NCBI GenBank assembly: GCA_946530355.1
Contig: CAMNAB010000070.1
Span: 1 to 15,383, forward strand
Length of the DNA: 15,383 bases
Direction of reading: 5' to 3'
Source of the DNA: Firm-04 sp003446315
GTDB lineage: Bacteria > Bacillota > Clostridia > Oscillospirales > Ruminococcaceae
Shown piece after piece: positions 1 through 8,330 of the stretch (the first letter of the stretch is position 1; the number at the start of each line of letters is the position of its first letter). A model generated the notes under the pieces. The model was not told where the DNA came from and made no database searches. It saw only the letters and a program-made list of their open reading frames with translations. A program made the translations under genes and the position numbers.

Positions 1-49
1 TTCTTCTCATTTTTTGCGCTGTATTTTCTCAAAACTTGCGAAATCCCAC

Positions 50-78
50 TTGACAAAACCACGGAAAAAGTGTATGAT
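50..78 (+). promoter_or_regulatory. Sigma-A type promoter of the GH9 cellulase gene
   Basis: A perfect -35 box TTGACA lies at 50-55 and a -10 box TATGAT at 73-78, with the ideal 17-base spacer. Transcription would start near 85, giving a leader of roughly 55 bases before the start codon at 143. The leader has no obvious riboswitch fold. A strong purine-rich ribosome binding site (GAGAGGGGG, 126-134) follows. I see no clear operator palindrome; a cre-like or other carbon-control site cannot be excluded by eye. Confidence 0.8.
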
Positions 79-142
79 ATAAATGGTGGATTGTGCGAAA
101 AGAGGGCGCACAGCACTGAAATCTTGAGAGGGGGAATTTCGT

Positions 143-2506
143 ATGAAATTCAAAAAGACTGCCGCAGCGATCGCAGCGGCTGTACTGACAGCAAGCTCTG
201 TCCCGTTCTGCGCAGCAGCACCGGTATCAGCAGCTTCGAAGTACAATTATGCAGAGGCACTCCAGAAGTCCATGTTTTTCTACGAAGTGCAGCAGTCGGG
301 TGTGCTGCCGGAGTGGAACAATGTGCAGTGGAGAGCAGATTCGATGGTAGACGAAAGCGGCAAGGAGACCGATCCGGTTCCGGGCGGCTGGTTCGATGCA
401 GGTGACCATTTCAAGTTTACCCTGACAAATGCATATTCTGCATCTGTTATGGCATGGGGCTACATCGAATATAAGGATGCCGTAGAAAAAGCAGGTCTTG
501 GTGAGCTTTACCGCAACAATATCAAATGGGGCATGGATTATGTGCTCGCATGCGATAAGGGCGGCGGTTCGATGATCGGCACGATCGGCGACTTCACCGG
601 CGGTTCGACTGACCATAACATCTGGTGTTCCGCAGAAGTTTATCTGCGCAAGCATCACCTGAATAACGGCGACTGGGAGCGTCCGTCCGATACGATCAAG
701 AATGCCTCTGTTGCAGCACTTTCCGCAGCAGCACTGGCACAGGGATACATGATCTTCAAAGATGAAAATTATCTGAAGCACGCAAAAGATCTGTTTGAAG
801 GTGCGGACAAGATCCGTGATACCAAGCAGGTCGGCGGCATGGGCAACATGTATCCGACTTCCTCGTGGATCGACGACTGCATGTATGCAGCACTCTGGCT
901 TTACAGAGCAACCGGCGACAACTCCTATCTGAGCAAAGTCGAATCGGATTATATCCCGAATTTCCCGCTGGAAGATCAGTCCACAGACCGCAAATATACA
1001 TGGGGCTTCTGCTGGGATGATACCACACAGGGCGCAGCACTGCTCTATGCACAGATCTCCGACAGTCAGGAATGGAAAGATCATATTGCAAAGCACATCA
1101 ATTACTGGATGGGCAAAGGCCCGAAGCCGTTCCCGAACATCACCAAGGACGGTCTTTCGCATCTGACCAACTGGGGCTGCCTGCGTCATGCTACCAACAC
1201 TGCATGGATTGCAAAGCTCGCATGCGATACGATCCTGAAAGGCAGCGCAAACGCTGACACATTTAATAAGTGGGCAGACAGCCAGATGGATTACTGCTTT
1301 GGTGAGAATGCGCTTGGTCTTTGCTATGTTCTGGGTATGGGCGAGAAAAACCCGAAGGCGATCCACCACAGAACCGCATCCGGCATCCACGATGACCACT
1401 GGAATGAGCTTGGCAAGGCATCCGGCGGCGCAGAAGGCTGGCAGACCGAATATGCACACACGCTTTACGGCGCACTGATCGGCGGCCCGACCAGCGATGG
1501 TTCTTATGATATGACGCAGATCGGCGTTTCGAATTACGAACAGTCTGAGGTTGCGATCGACTATAATGCAGGTTACACTGCCTGCCTGTGCGCAATGATT
1601 GACGAATACGGCGGCACACCGCTGGCAGATTTCCCGCAGGATGAAGAACCCAAGTGGGCAGAGTGGGAAGTTGCAGCCGTTCTGAACGGCACACCGGCAA
1701 AGACCTACACCGAGCTGAAAATGTGGGCAATGAACCACACCGCATGGCCGGCAAGAGTACAGAAGGATATTGAAGTCCGCTATTACTTCGACATTACCGA
1801 AGCGCTGGAAGGCGGTCTGACCGTTGATGATATCACGGTTGAAGGCAAGTCGCAGCAGTATAAAGAAGGCGAGCAGGGTTATGCAACCGTGACCGGCCCG
1901 CACCACTATAAGGACAACATCTATTACGCAAGCATCAAGTTTGAGGATGGCAGAGCCATTCAGCCGACCGGTCAGTCCGAGCACCGCGATGAAGTGCAGT
2001 TCCGCATTTCCATTCCGGATGCAACAAACGGTCAGTCCAACGCGGGCAAATGGGATACTGCAAATGACCCGTCCTTTGTAGGCGTAGAAGATGCGACCGA
2101 CCTGAAAAAGGCAGATTCGCTGAACGAGCACATTCCGATGTATGTCAACGGCAAACTGGCATGGGGCGAGGAGCCGGACGGCACAAAGGCTGTTCCGTTT
2201 GCAGATCTTGATAAAGAGAATCACCCGATCGTGACCACCACCACAACGGTTACGACCACCACAACCACCCCGGATCCGAAATCGTTTCTCTACGGCGACG
2301 CAGACCTCAGCGGTGATGTGGATGTTTCCGATGCTGTTCTTATCTGCCGTTACGGCGCTGAAGATTCGGAAGCGATCATTGAAGAACAGGGCTTGCTGAA
2401 TGCAGAGGTCACAGGCGACAACAATGTTGACGCAAAGGATGCATTGAAGGTTCTGAAATTCATTGCAAAACTGATCTCCGAAGAGGAGCTTGCACCGCAA
2501 AAATAA
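143..2506 (+). CDS. Secreted GH9 cellulase with CBM3c and C-terminal dockerin
   Basis: This 787-residue protein hydrolyses beta-1,4-glucan and should be carried on the cellulosome. Residues 1 to about 31 form a signal peptide ending near VSA-A. The GH9 catalytic module spans about 36-492. It has the DAGDHF motif (D85 and D88, the aspartates that activate water), HHR at 408-410 and the proton donor E469 in SEVAIDYNAG. The usual Asn before this Glu is Ser here. A family 3c carbohydrate-binding module follows (about 503-650). This GH9-CBM3c layout is the 'theme B' type, which in characterised members gives processive endoglucanases. A Thr-rich linker (698-710) leads to a type I dockerin (716-780) with loops starting at D719 and E755; position 1 of the second loop is Glu rather than Asp. 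It is transcribed alone and ends before a hairpin. Family assignment is firm; the exact substrate is inferred. Confidence 0.96.
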   Translation: MKFKKTAAAIAAAVLTASSVPFCAAAPVSAASKYNYAEALQKSMFFYEVQQSGVLPEWNNVQWRADSMVDESGKETDPVPGGWFDAGDHFKFTLTNAYSASVMAWGYIEYKDAVEKAGLGELYRNNIKWGMDYVLACDKGGGSMIGTIGDFTGGSTDHNIWCSAEVYLRKHHLNNGDWERPSDTIKNASVAALSAAALAQGYMIFKDENYLKHAKDLFEGADKIRDTKQVGGMGNMYPTSSWIDDCMYAALWLYRATGDNSYLSKVESDYIPNFPLEDQSTDRKYTWGFCWDDTTQGAALLYAQISDSQEWKDHIAKHINYWMGKGPKPFPNITKDGLSHLTNWGCLRHATNTAWIAKLACDTILKGSANADTFNKWADSQMDYCFGENALGLCYVLGMGEKNPKAIHHRTASGIHDDHWNELGKASGGAEGWQTEYAHTLYGALIGGPTSDGSYDMTQIGVSNYEQSEVAIDYNAGYTACLCAMIDEYGGTPLADFPQDEEPKWAEWEVAAVLNGTPAKTYTELKMWAMNHTAWPARVQKDIEVRYYFDITEALEGGLTVDDITVEGKSQQYKEGEQGYATVTGPHHYKDNIYYASIKFEDGRAIQPTGQSEHRDEVQFRISIPDATNGQSNAGKWDTANDPSFVGVEDATDLKKADSLNEHIPMYVNGKLAWGEEPDGTKAVPFADLDKENHPIVTTTTTVTTTTTTPDPKSFLYGDADLSGDVDVSDAVLICRYGAEDSEAIIEEQGLLNAEVTGDNNVDAKDALKVLKFIAKLISEEELAPQK

Positions 2507-2514
2507 GACCCAAT

Positions 2515-2560
2515 AAAGAATCACCCTTGTATGGCAACTGTCATGCAAGGGTGATTCTTT
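2515..2560. terminator. Bidirectional hairpin terminator between convergent genes
   Basis: The arm AAAGAATCACCCTTG (2515-2529) is perfectly complementary to CAAGGGTGATTCTTT (2546-2560), and the stem extends inward with further pairs around a small loop. It is followed by a T-rich tail on the plus strand (TTTTATTGTT) and by a T run on the minus strand as well. It lies in the 72-base gap between the cellulase stop and the stop of the last operon gene, so it probably ends transcription from both sides. Confidence 0.88.
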
Positions 2561-2578
2561 TATTGTTCATACGTTATT

Positions 2579-3721
2579 TCAGGGCAAGATCTCCGGGAGC
2601 GCGGAGATGAGATCATCCACGATCTCTGTCACAACGGCAGCCGGATCCGGAAGCGTCGGAATTGTGACAGGCGGGGGCGGCGGATCCGTTGCCGGCGGTT
2701 CTGTCACAGGAACAGTCTCCGTCACAGTCGTGACAGTTGTCGCTGCGGCGGTTGTTTCAGTGGTTGTCGTAGTTGTTTCGGGGGGTGTTTCCGGCTCCAG
2801 CAGATACCAGTCCATTGTCCGGACAGCGAGCAGCCGCGCATCATCCGGCTCCTGATTATAATAATATTGCAATTCCTGTTTATGGGTACAGTCCGTGGAA
2901 TCGGGCTGCGCCGGTGCCGAAGCATTGCCGCCCGGAAGCACGCTGCCGAGGTTTGCGAGCGCCATCTCCCGAATATGCTGCAGCGGCGGGAGCGCCGTCG
3001 GATCAGACGGCATCGCAAGCGGCAAATATTGGCCGTCTTCCTGCATCGTGATCTCATAGGGATTATAGAACAAGCTGTCCGCCCCAACGCCGATCAACCG
3101 GTTTGCATCATCGAACCGGAAGTAAAGCGCCATCACGGAGAGCTGTTCTCTGGTATCGAACAAATACACATAATATAGATTTTCCCAATCCGAAAACCCG
3201 ATCTCATACGGCATATTATAATAATATTGCTGTAGTCCGGATGCAATCAGTGCATTGCTGCTGTCATAGGAAGCGGCAGGCACACCGGCAAGGGAGATCT
3301 TCTCCTCTTTCTGCTGCGTATCGGATTCCTGCACCGCGCCGTCTGGCATACCGGTCAGGATCTGCCGCATAATCAGAACAGGATTGGTAGTCAGGGTAAA
3401 ATCATCGGCATAGAGGAGCTTTGTCATTGGGGAAAAGCGGCTGACGGGCAAAACGGGGTCTTCCGGCACCCGGTTGACCGGTTCGGCAGGGCTGGGAGGC
3501 ATCAAAGCGGTAAGCTGGGCACGCCGTGCATCCAGAACGGCATCATAGCCGGAGCGCAGCCGCTGCAAGAGCGCCGCATCGGGCTGCTTCAAACCATATT
3601 GCTCCTCGATGGGATAGAACCGGTAATCCAGATCCGCAAGGCTGTTATCGGTCTGCTGCACCGTTTTCCCGCATCCGCTGAGAAAAAGCAGCGCAGCGGC
3701 AGCCGGAACGATTCGTTTCAT
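2579..3721 (-). CDS. Lipoprotein with Thr/Pro-rich C-terminal tail, unknown function
   Basis: This is the last gene of the operon: a 380-residue protein with a lipoprotein signal peptide (lipobox LSGC, lipidated C17), so it is likely anchored on the outer face of the membrane. I chose the ATG at 3721 over the in-frame ATG at 3730, because the only good Shine-Dalgarno (AAGGAAGG, 3731-3738) abuts the upstream ATG with no spacing but sits 9 bases from the downstream one. The body (20-310) is a Tyr-rich, mixed globular region I do not recognise. It carries two Q-YYYN motifs near 164-169 and 285-289. Residues 314-336 are almost all Thr, 337-359 are Pro-rich, and the protein ends in a short amphipathic helix (360-380). 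The tail looks like a cellulosomal linker but leads to no dockerin or cohesin. Export and anchoring are well supported; function is unknown. Confidence 0.93.
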   Translation of the reverse strand: MKRIVPAAAALLFLSGCGKTVQQTDNSLADLDYRFYPIEEQYGLKQPDAALLQRLRSGYDAVLDARRAQLTALMPPSPAEPVNRVPEDPVLPVSRFSPMTKLLYADDFTLTTNPVLIMRQILTGMPDGAVQESDTQQKEEKISLAGVPAASYDSSNALIASGLQQYYYNMPYEIGFSDWENLYYVYLFDTREQLSVMALYFRFDDANRLIGVGADSLFYNPYEITMQEDGQYLPLAMPSDPTALPPLQHIREMALANLGSVLPGGNASAPAQPDSTDCTHKQELQYYYNQEPDDARLLAVRTMDWYLLEPETPPETTTTTTETTAAATTVTTVTETVPVTEPPATDPPPPPVTIPTLPDPAAVVTEIVDDLISALPEILP

Positions 3722-3730
3722 ATCAAGCAT

Positions 3731-3738
3731 CCTTCCTT
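3731..3738 (-). promoter_or_regulatory. Ribosome binding site that decides the start at 3721
   Basis: Read on the minus strand, AAGGAAGG directly touches the ATG at 3730, which rules that codon out as an efficient start. It lies 9 bases before the in-frame ATG at 3721. The chosen start gives the signal peptide MKRIVPAAAALLFLSGC, with its positive residues at the very N-terminus. Confidence 0.7.
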
Positions 3739-3741
3739 ATA

Positions 3742-5844
3742 TTAACCGCTGTAACCGAGCCATTTCAAGTAATCCTGAAGCGGATAGGAAGCGCCGTCCT
3801 GCAATGGGAGCAAGCCGCCGGCGGAATCCGCACTGAACAGATACGGCATCACATAGCCCTGTCCGCCCAGTTCCGAATAGACCAGTTTCCGATAGGGGCC
3901 GTCGGCACACATCAGCAGGATCACAGCGGAAGGTTCCGCAGTCCGGTTATTCAGATCGCGTTCGATCCGGAGCAGATCGAACCAGACAGCCGGCATGGTA
4001 TCGGCATCCTGTCCGGGCACGATTTGAGAAAGCCCGAGGCTGCCGTCATCCTGCCGCATCAGGCAAATGATACCGCAGCCATCCGCATTCTGATACGGGA
4101 TCATATAGCGGGCAGCGGGCTGATTTTCCGCAGAAAAAGCGGCAAGATCGGCAGAAGTGATATTGCAATAAGTGATGCCGCGTGCGAGATCCCAACCGGC
4201 AGGCAGATCGGCATTTCCGGTCAGAAACGCCTCTGCGTCCGCCTGTGATTCGGCATCCATTCTGCAATCCTGTGTCCGAAGACCGGCAGATTCCTGCGGG
4301 ATCGTGACGGCAGAAACGGTTTGCGTCGTACCGGTCAAAAGCGCACTGTCAGAGCTGAGGGCAGTTCCGGTGCTGTTGACAGCATTGGTGGTTTGGGTAG
4401 TCTGCGCCGCAGGGGGCGTATCCGTATGCTGCATTTTCCCATAGGTCAAAGCGCCGCCGAGCACACCGCCGACAGCGAGCAGTGCAAGGACAGCAAGCAG
4501 ACCTGCGAGCAAAAGCCGCGGCAGATTCTGCACATCCCGCAGACGGGTCTTCGGTGCTTCCTGCTGATAGAAGTCATCCCGAAATTCCAGCTTCTGCATT
4601 CTTTTTGGCAAAGCGAGCATTTTGACCTGTGCCATCATTTTGGCAGCGGTCTGCGGATTGCCGTAGAGGGCAGCACATTCTTCTTTATTGCACACATCAT
4701 ACCAATAGAGCACCGCAGGCATGACCCCGTGCACTTTGGTTTTTGCATCACCGGGATGTTTTTCCTGCTGTTCGGCAGCAGCGATCAGTTCAACCATAGA
4801 AACGCTGTTCTCGTCATGGGAGAGCGTATGGCGGAGATCGGCAGACGGAATGCGGCTGTCAGAGATATACTGATACAGCTCAAACAATTCTGCGATGCTT
4901 GCTTTTTCGAGGGAAAATTTCTCATAGCCCAGCTCATAGGCACGGGCAAAGGAGCTGACGATATTGCCGATTTTCGGGGGCGGTGCAGCGGCTTCGACGG
5001 CTTTCAGTTGTTCCGTTGTCAGATTGCTGCGCACACAGGCAGCAAGGATCCGGTCACCCTGCGTGCCGGAAAGACCATAGAGCACCGGCAGCATCGTGGG
5101 CACATCGAATTCCTGATCGGGAACGGCAGTAAAGAAGCTGCGGATCAGGGCTTCATCGGGCTGAAACGCCTGCATATACTTGGCATAATCGGCAAAACTG
5201 CGCGGGTCGGGTTCTGCGCCGCAGGCAAACGCCAGAAATGTCAGGATGCGGAGATCATGGTTCTGACTGTTTGCATGAACGATCGCATCATAGACGGCAT
5301 CGAAGCTGGGGTAAGCGCCGTCGGCATTGGGTGCAGCGATGCCTTTTGCGGGTGCAGCGAATTCCGGCAGCGCAGCGATCCACTCATAAGCCGGACGGAT
5401 ATGGGCATCGCGGCGAAAAACAAGCAGCACAGTGGTACCGAATTCCGGCACATTTTCGCTGATAATGATATGACCGGTACGGGAACGCGGGAGATGGGCA
5501 GCGGCATAGCACAAAGCCTGTTCAAACCGTTCCTGATCCGGATAAACGACCGTTCCCTGTCCGTTTGCGCCGCTGAGGAGCGCAGCGAGCAGCATGGCAC
5601 CGCCTGCGGCATCGGGTTTCCATTCCAGTTCTTCGGCGGAATAGAGTCTGTTTTCGCGGGAATCGACACGCTGTCCGGCGGAGATGGTGACACGCAGCGG
5701 CGCATGTCCGCAAATGACATAATACGGGCGGTCAGAGATCTGGCAGCCCATGAGCGTATCAGAAGCATGCTGATAATCCAGCGGTGTACCGGCATCCCAG
5801 CGGAAGCCCTCGCTGCGGGAAACCCGTGTTGCACGATAGATCAC
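3742..5844 (-). CDS. Large single-pass protein, possible GTPase-associated partner (GAP1-like)
   Basis: This 700-residue protein has no signal peptide. It has a long N-terminal cytosolic region (1-440), one transmembrane helix (about 444-467) preceded by basic residues, a Thr/Ser/Gln-rich linker (472-520) and a compact C-terminal domain (about 525-700) that should lie outside the membrane. It starts with GTG at 5844, overlapping the GTPase stop as GTGA. The next in-frame ATG would remove 31 residues, so GTG is preferred. The N-terminal pattern (YRATRVSRSEGFRW, followed by a mixed alpha/beta region and a helical middle) resembles the GTPase-associated protein 1 (GAP1) families found next to TRAFAC-type GTPases. 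I recall that likeness only loosely and it needs an HMM test. Overlap with the GTPase gene suggests translational coupling and a physical partnership. It could carry a signal from the cytosolic GTPase across the membrane. That role is inference. Confidence 0.94.
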   Translation of the reverse strand: MIYRATRVSRSEGFRWDAGTPLDYQHASDTLMGCQISDRPYYVICGHAPLRVTISAGQRVDSRENRLYSAEELEWKPDAAGGAMLLAALLSGANGQGTVVYPDQERFEQALCYAAAHLPRSRTGHIIISENVPEFGTTVLLVFRRDAHIRPAYEWIAALPEFAAPAKGIAAPNADGAYPSFDAVYDAIVHANSQNHDLRILTFLAFACGAEPDPRSFADYAKYMQAFQPDEALIRSFFTAVPDQEFDVPTMLPVLYGLSGTQGDRILAACVRSNLTTEQLKAVEAAAPPPKIGNIVSSFARAYELGYEKFSLEKASIAELFELYQYISDSRIPSADLRHTLSHDENSVSMVELIAAAEQQEKHPGDAKTKVHGVMPAVLYWYDVCNKEECAALYGNPQTAAKMMAQVKMLALPKRMQKLEFRDDFYQQEAPKTRLRDVQNLPRLLLAGLLAVLALLAVGGVLGGALTYGKMQHTDTPPAAQTTQTTNAVNSTGTALSSDSALLTGTTQTVSAVTIPQESAGLRTQDCRMDAESQADAEAFLTGNADLPAGWDLARGITYCNITSADLAAFSAENQPAARYMIPYQNADGCGIICLMRQDDGSLGLSQIVPGQDADTMPAVWFDLLRIERDLNNRTAEPSAVILLMCADGPYRKLVYSELGGQGYVMPYLFSADSAGGLLPLQDGASYPLQDYLKWLGYSG

Positions 5845-7178
5845 TGATTACCACCCCCATACAATTTGATAAGCTCCACCAATTCACTGATATACTGCGG
5901 ATTCAGCCGGTCTGTATGGATCCGGTCGGTTCCGTCATCGGCGCGGAAGGTACCGGTTCCAAGGGGCGCAACGCACATGATATCGGTTTGATAGCGGGAA
6001 ATATTATTACAGTGCCCGACCAATTCTGTAATAATCTTGCTTACGATCGACTGCGCATGCTGACTGATGCGCTGTTCCGGCGGGCATTGGCTGTTGATCT
6101 CTTTGCAAACGGCATCCATAAAGGAATCCATATCATTAGAAAACCTGTAATTACGCAAATTTCGCATATTTGCATGGAAATGTTCCGGCGGGAGCTGTTT
6201 GGCGGCATCACCGCTGAACATAAAGGTTTTTGCGGCTTCCGCATAGAGATCACATTTTGAAAATGCAAGAATAATGCGTTTATCGTGAACATGCTGGGAA
6301 AGCTCATAGACATATTTTGCAAGCCGGTCGATATCGGTGATATAGTCTGCGGCATCGGCATCTTCACCGGCAGCATCATGCGCCCGGATATCGACCAGAA
6401 AGATGATGAGATCCGCAAGCAGACACGGTTCCAGATCAATGGGATCTTTCGTGATCTCACCTCTGGTATCGACAATATCGACCGCAATGCGGCTGCCGGA
6501 AGCGGATTCAAATTCGATGGAAAGGGGCGGAGTCGAGTGCTGGGTGCTGGGCGGCACTTTTCCGAGCACTTTCAGGTCATGTGCAGTGTTCCAATGATAT
6601 TTGGAAAACAGCGTTTCGGAGATCTGGAGATCCACGCCTGCTTTTCCGTTTGCAAATTCCTCATACATTGCCGCCGTCAGATTGGTTTTTCCGGCAGAAG
6701 TATTGGCAATGAGCACAACGCGGAACACTTCTTCCGCCATATTGCGGCTTCTTGCATCTTCTTCGGAGAATGTACGATACGGGAGAATGGTATGGCATTC
6801 GCTGCAAGCGAGCTGTTTGATGAGCAGCGGACGGTGCGCATTATCCACCGGACGAACGAGCGCGACTTTCCCGTTAATGACAGCGGCTTCCTGCCGTTCA
6901 TCCTCATCCTCTGCATCCCGCAGCATCACATAATCGAGCAGCGAGCGTTCAGCGGGCATATTGCTGACATAGCCTCTGCCTTCCCACGCCGCCTCATCGG
7001 AGAGCGAAACGGCTTCCGGCGGGATGACAAGGCGTTTTGCGCTGAACGAAACGTCATAATTGGTCAAAGTCTGCTGCAAAGTCGGATCTTCTTCGAGATA
7101 CGCATCATACCCGCAGCTTGCCGGCACAACGAAGCAAGGTCTTGCCTGTTTGCTGAAGCAATATTTACAGATTCCCAT
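5841..7178 (-). CDS. Zinc-ribbon TRAFAC-class GTPase (DO-GTPase2-like)
   Basis: This is a 445-residue cytosolic GTPase with no membrane segment. A split zinc ribbon is suggested by C4-x2-C7 at the start and C125-x2-C128 just before the G domain; about 115 residues lie between the two pairs. The G domain (about 150-405) shows a P-loop ANTSAGKT (158-165; first Gly replaced by Ala), a candidate switch I Thr near 216, DTRG (237-240) as the DxxG switch II, SKCD (307-310) as an NKxD variant with Ser for Asn, and a G5-like VAPLG near 403. These features fit the TRAFAC-clade double-GTPase-associated families (DO-GTPase2), although only one G domain is seen here. AGGAG lies 8 bases before the ATG. The gene starts 18 bases after gene 7 and overlaps the next gene by four bases. 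It is the only clear NTPase in the operon and probably its switch. GTPase assignment is strong; family placement is moderate. Confidence 0.93.
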   Translation of the reverse strand: MGICKYCFSKQARPCFVVPASCGYDAYLEEDPTLQQTLTNYDVSFSAKRLVIPPEAVSLSDEAAWEGRGYVSNMPAERSLLDYVMLRDAEDEDERQEAAVINGKVALVRPVDNAHRPLLIKQLACSECHTILPYRTFSEEDARSRNMAEEVFRVVLIANTSAGKTNLTAAMYEEFANGKAGVDLQISETLFSKYHWNTAHDLKVLGKVPPSTQHSTPPLSIEFESASGSRIAVDIVDTRGEITKDPIDLEPCLLADLIIFLVDIRAHDAAGEDADAADYITDIDRLAKYVYELSQHVHDKRIILAFSKCDLYAEAAKTFMFSGDAAKQLPPEHFHANMRNLRNYRFSNDMDSFMDAVCKEINSQCPPEQRISQHAQSIVSKIITELVGHCNNISRYQTDIMCVAPLGTGTFRADDGTDRIHTDRLNPQYISELVELIKLYGGGNQ

Positions 7179-7196
7179 GCAGAAAGCTCCTTCCGT

Positions 7197-8330
7197 TTAC
7201 AGCTTGATCCGGACTTCGACTTCATAAGAGATGCCCTCGTCCAGATGATAGAACGTTTTGATATAAGAACGTGTACGGGATGCACTGTTATTGACACCGG
7301 GCACCGCCCAGACGGCAGCCGGAGCCTGCGATTCACTTTCGACGGTACGGATATCGTATTGCGGTGTAATAAAGAGCATCTGCTGCCGATAGATCCGGAG
7401 CACGATCTTCCGGTCGAGCAGCCGGACAGCATCTTCCATCTCGCCTTCGAGCAGCACAGGAGTCTGCGCCGCTTTCCGGATATCATACACATAGAATACA
7501 TCGTCTGATTTGCGTGTTTCCTGAATAAATTTCTTGATATCGCCTGCACCGACGGGACGGTTTGCAGTACGGCTGGCAGTAGAAAAGCGTTCCAGCCGGA
7601 GCGTATCGCCGCAGAAGAAGGAAACGAGCACTTCGCCGTCCTCGGTATATTGTGTGATTTTGACGATCACGCGGACATTATCGGCATCCGCAGAGAGATC
7701 GGAGAAATAGTCCGCATGCTGCTGATGGCCGGATTCTTCCGCACGGCGCGGGATGGCAGCACTTTGCGGCACAAAGGGATCAAAGGAAGCGGCATCCTGC
7801 TGCTGCGGGGCAAACATCGCATCCAATTCATTTTCTGATGCTGCGGGAGCAGGTGCAGCATCCCGTTTGAACAAGCGGCTGCGTTTCACAGAATCGTCCT
7901 TTCTGAAAGCGGGCGCAGGCATCTGCGGAGCCGGCGCATCGTCCTCATATTCATCGTAGTCATCATAGTTATCATCATCGTCATATTCGTCGTACTCGTC
8001 ATCATCCGCATAGGCATCATATGCCGGGATATCGGTATCATCGGCATTGGTTTGCCGGACGGCAGCATGCAGGAGCCATCCGAGGATATAGAGCACGGCA
8101 AAGATGAGAAAGCCGCGGGAAAGATTCAGCACATAGAGCCGGTTCAGCGATTCCTCACTCCGGAACGCGATAAAATCGGAGAGCCGGAAGGTATGGTCAG
8201 AGAGAGCCGCAGCGATCTCCGAAAAGCTGCCGGAAAAGGCAAGCAGCCCGAAGCGCACCGCGGTATGGAGCGCATAAATCAACATTGCAGCGAGATAATA
8301 GAGCAAAAGCAGCCGATCTGTTTTTTTCAT
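7197..8330 (-). CDS. Two-helix membrane protein with Asp/Tyr tract and cytosolic domain
   Basis: This 377-residue protein has transmembrane helices at about 6-26 and 70-92, so both ends should be cytosolic with a short outer loop (27-69). Right after the second helix comes an extreme acidic tract (107-131) built almost only of Asp, Glu and Tyr, then a Pro/Ala-rich basic-acidic linker (132-205). A folded beta-rich domain closes the protein (about 217-377). I do not recognise that domain. The start ATG overlaps the stop of the pseudo-transpeptidase gene (ATGA) behind a GAGGGGGG ribosome binding site. Its position between the wall enzymes and the GTPase, and its topology, suggest an adaptor that brings cytosolic partners to the synthase. 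This is inference. Low-complexity acidic tracts evolve fast, so the tract itself may serve only as a flexible spacer. Confidence 0.93.
   Translation of the reverse strand: MKKTDRLLLLYYLAAMLIYALHTAVRFGLLAFSGSFSEIAAALSDHTFRLSDFIAFRSEESLNRLYVLNLSRGFLIFAVLYILGWLLHAAVRQTNADDTDIPAYDAYADDDEYDEYDDDDNYDDYDEYEDDAPAPQMPAPAFRKDDSVKRSRLFKRDAAPAPAASENELDAMFAPQQQDAASFDPFVPQSAAIPRRAEESGHQQHADYFSDLSADADNVRVIVKITQYTEDGEVLVSFFCGDTLRLERFSTASRTANRPVGAGDIKKFIQETRKSDDVFYVYDIRKAAQTPVLLEGEMEDAVRLLDRKIVLRIYRQQMLFITPQYDIRTVESESQAPAAVWAVPGVNNSASRTRSYIKTFYHLDEGISYEVEVRIKL

Noticed and set aside
227..2548. A 773-codon open frame antisense to the cellulase
   Set aside because: It mirrors the third-position bias of the GH9 gene, gives a Cys/Ile-rich protein with no recognisable domain, and the plus-strand gene has clear catalytic motifs, promoter and ribosome binding site.
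3722..3730. ATG at 3730 as start of the last lipoprotein
   Set aside because: The ribosome binding site touches this codon directly; the ATG at 3721 has proper spacing and gives a better signal peptide.
4321..5847. Long plus-strand open frame opposite the 700-residue protein
   Set aside because: It is a shadow of codon usage; the product has no domain or start signal, and the minus-strand gene is coupled to its neighbours.
6285..7508. Plus-strand open frame opposite the GTPase and gene 7
   Set aside because: It runs across two well-supported minus-strand genes and their ribosome binding site, and has no recognisable protein features.
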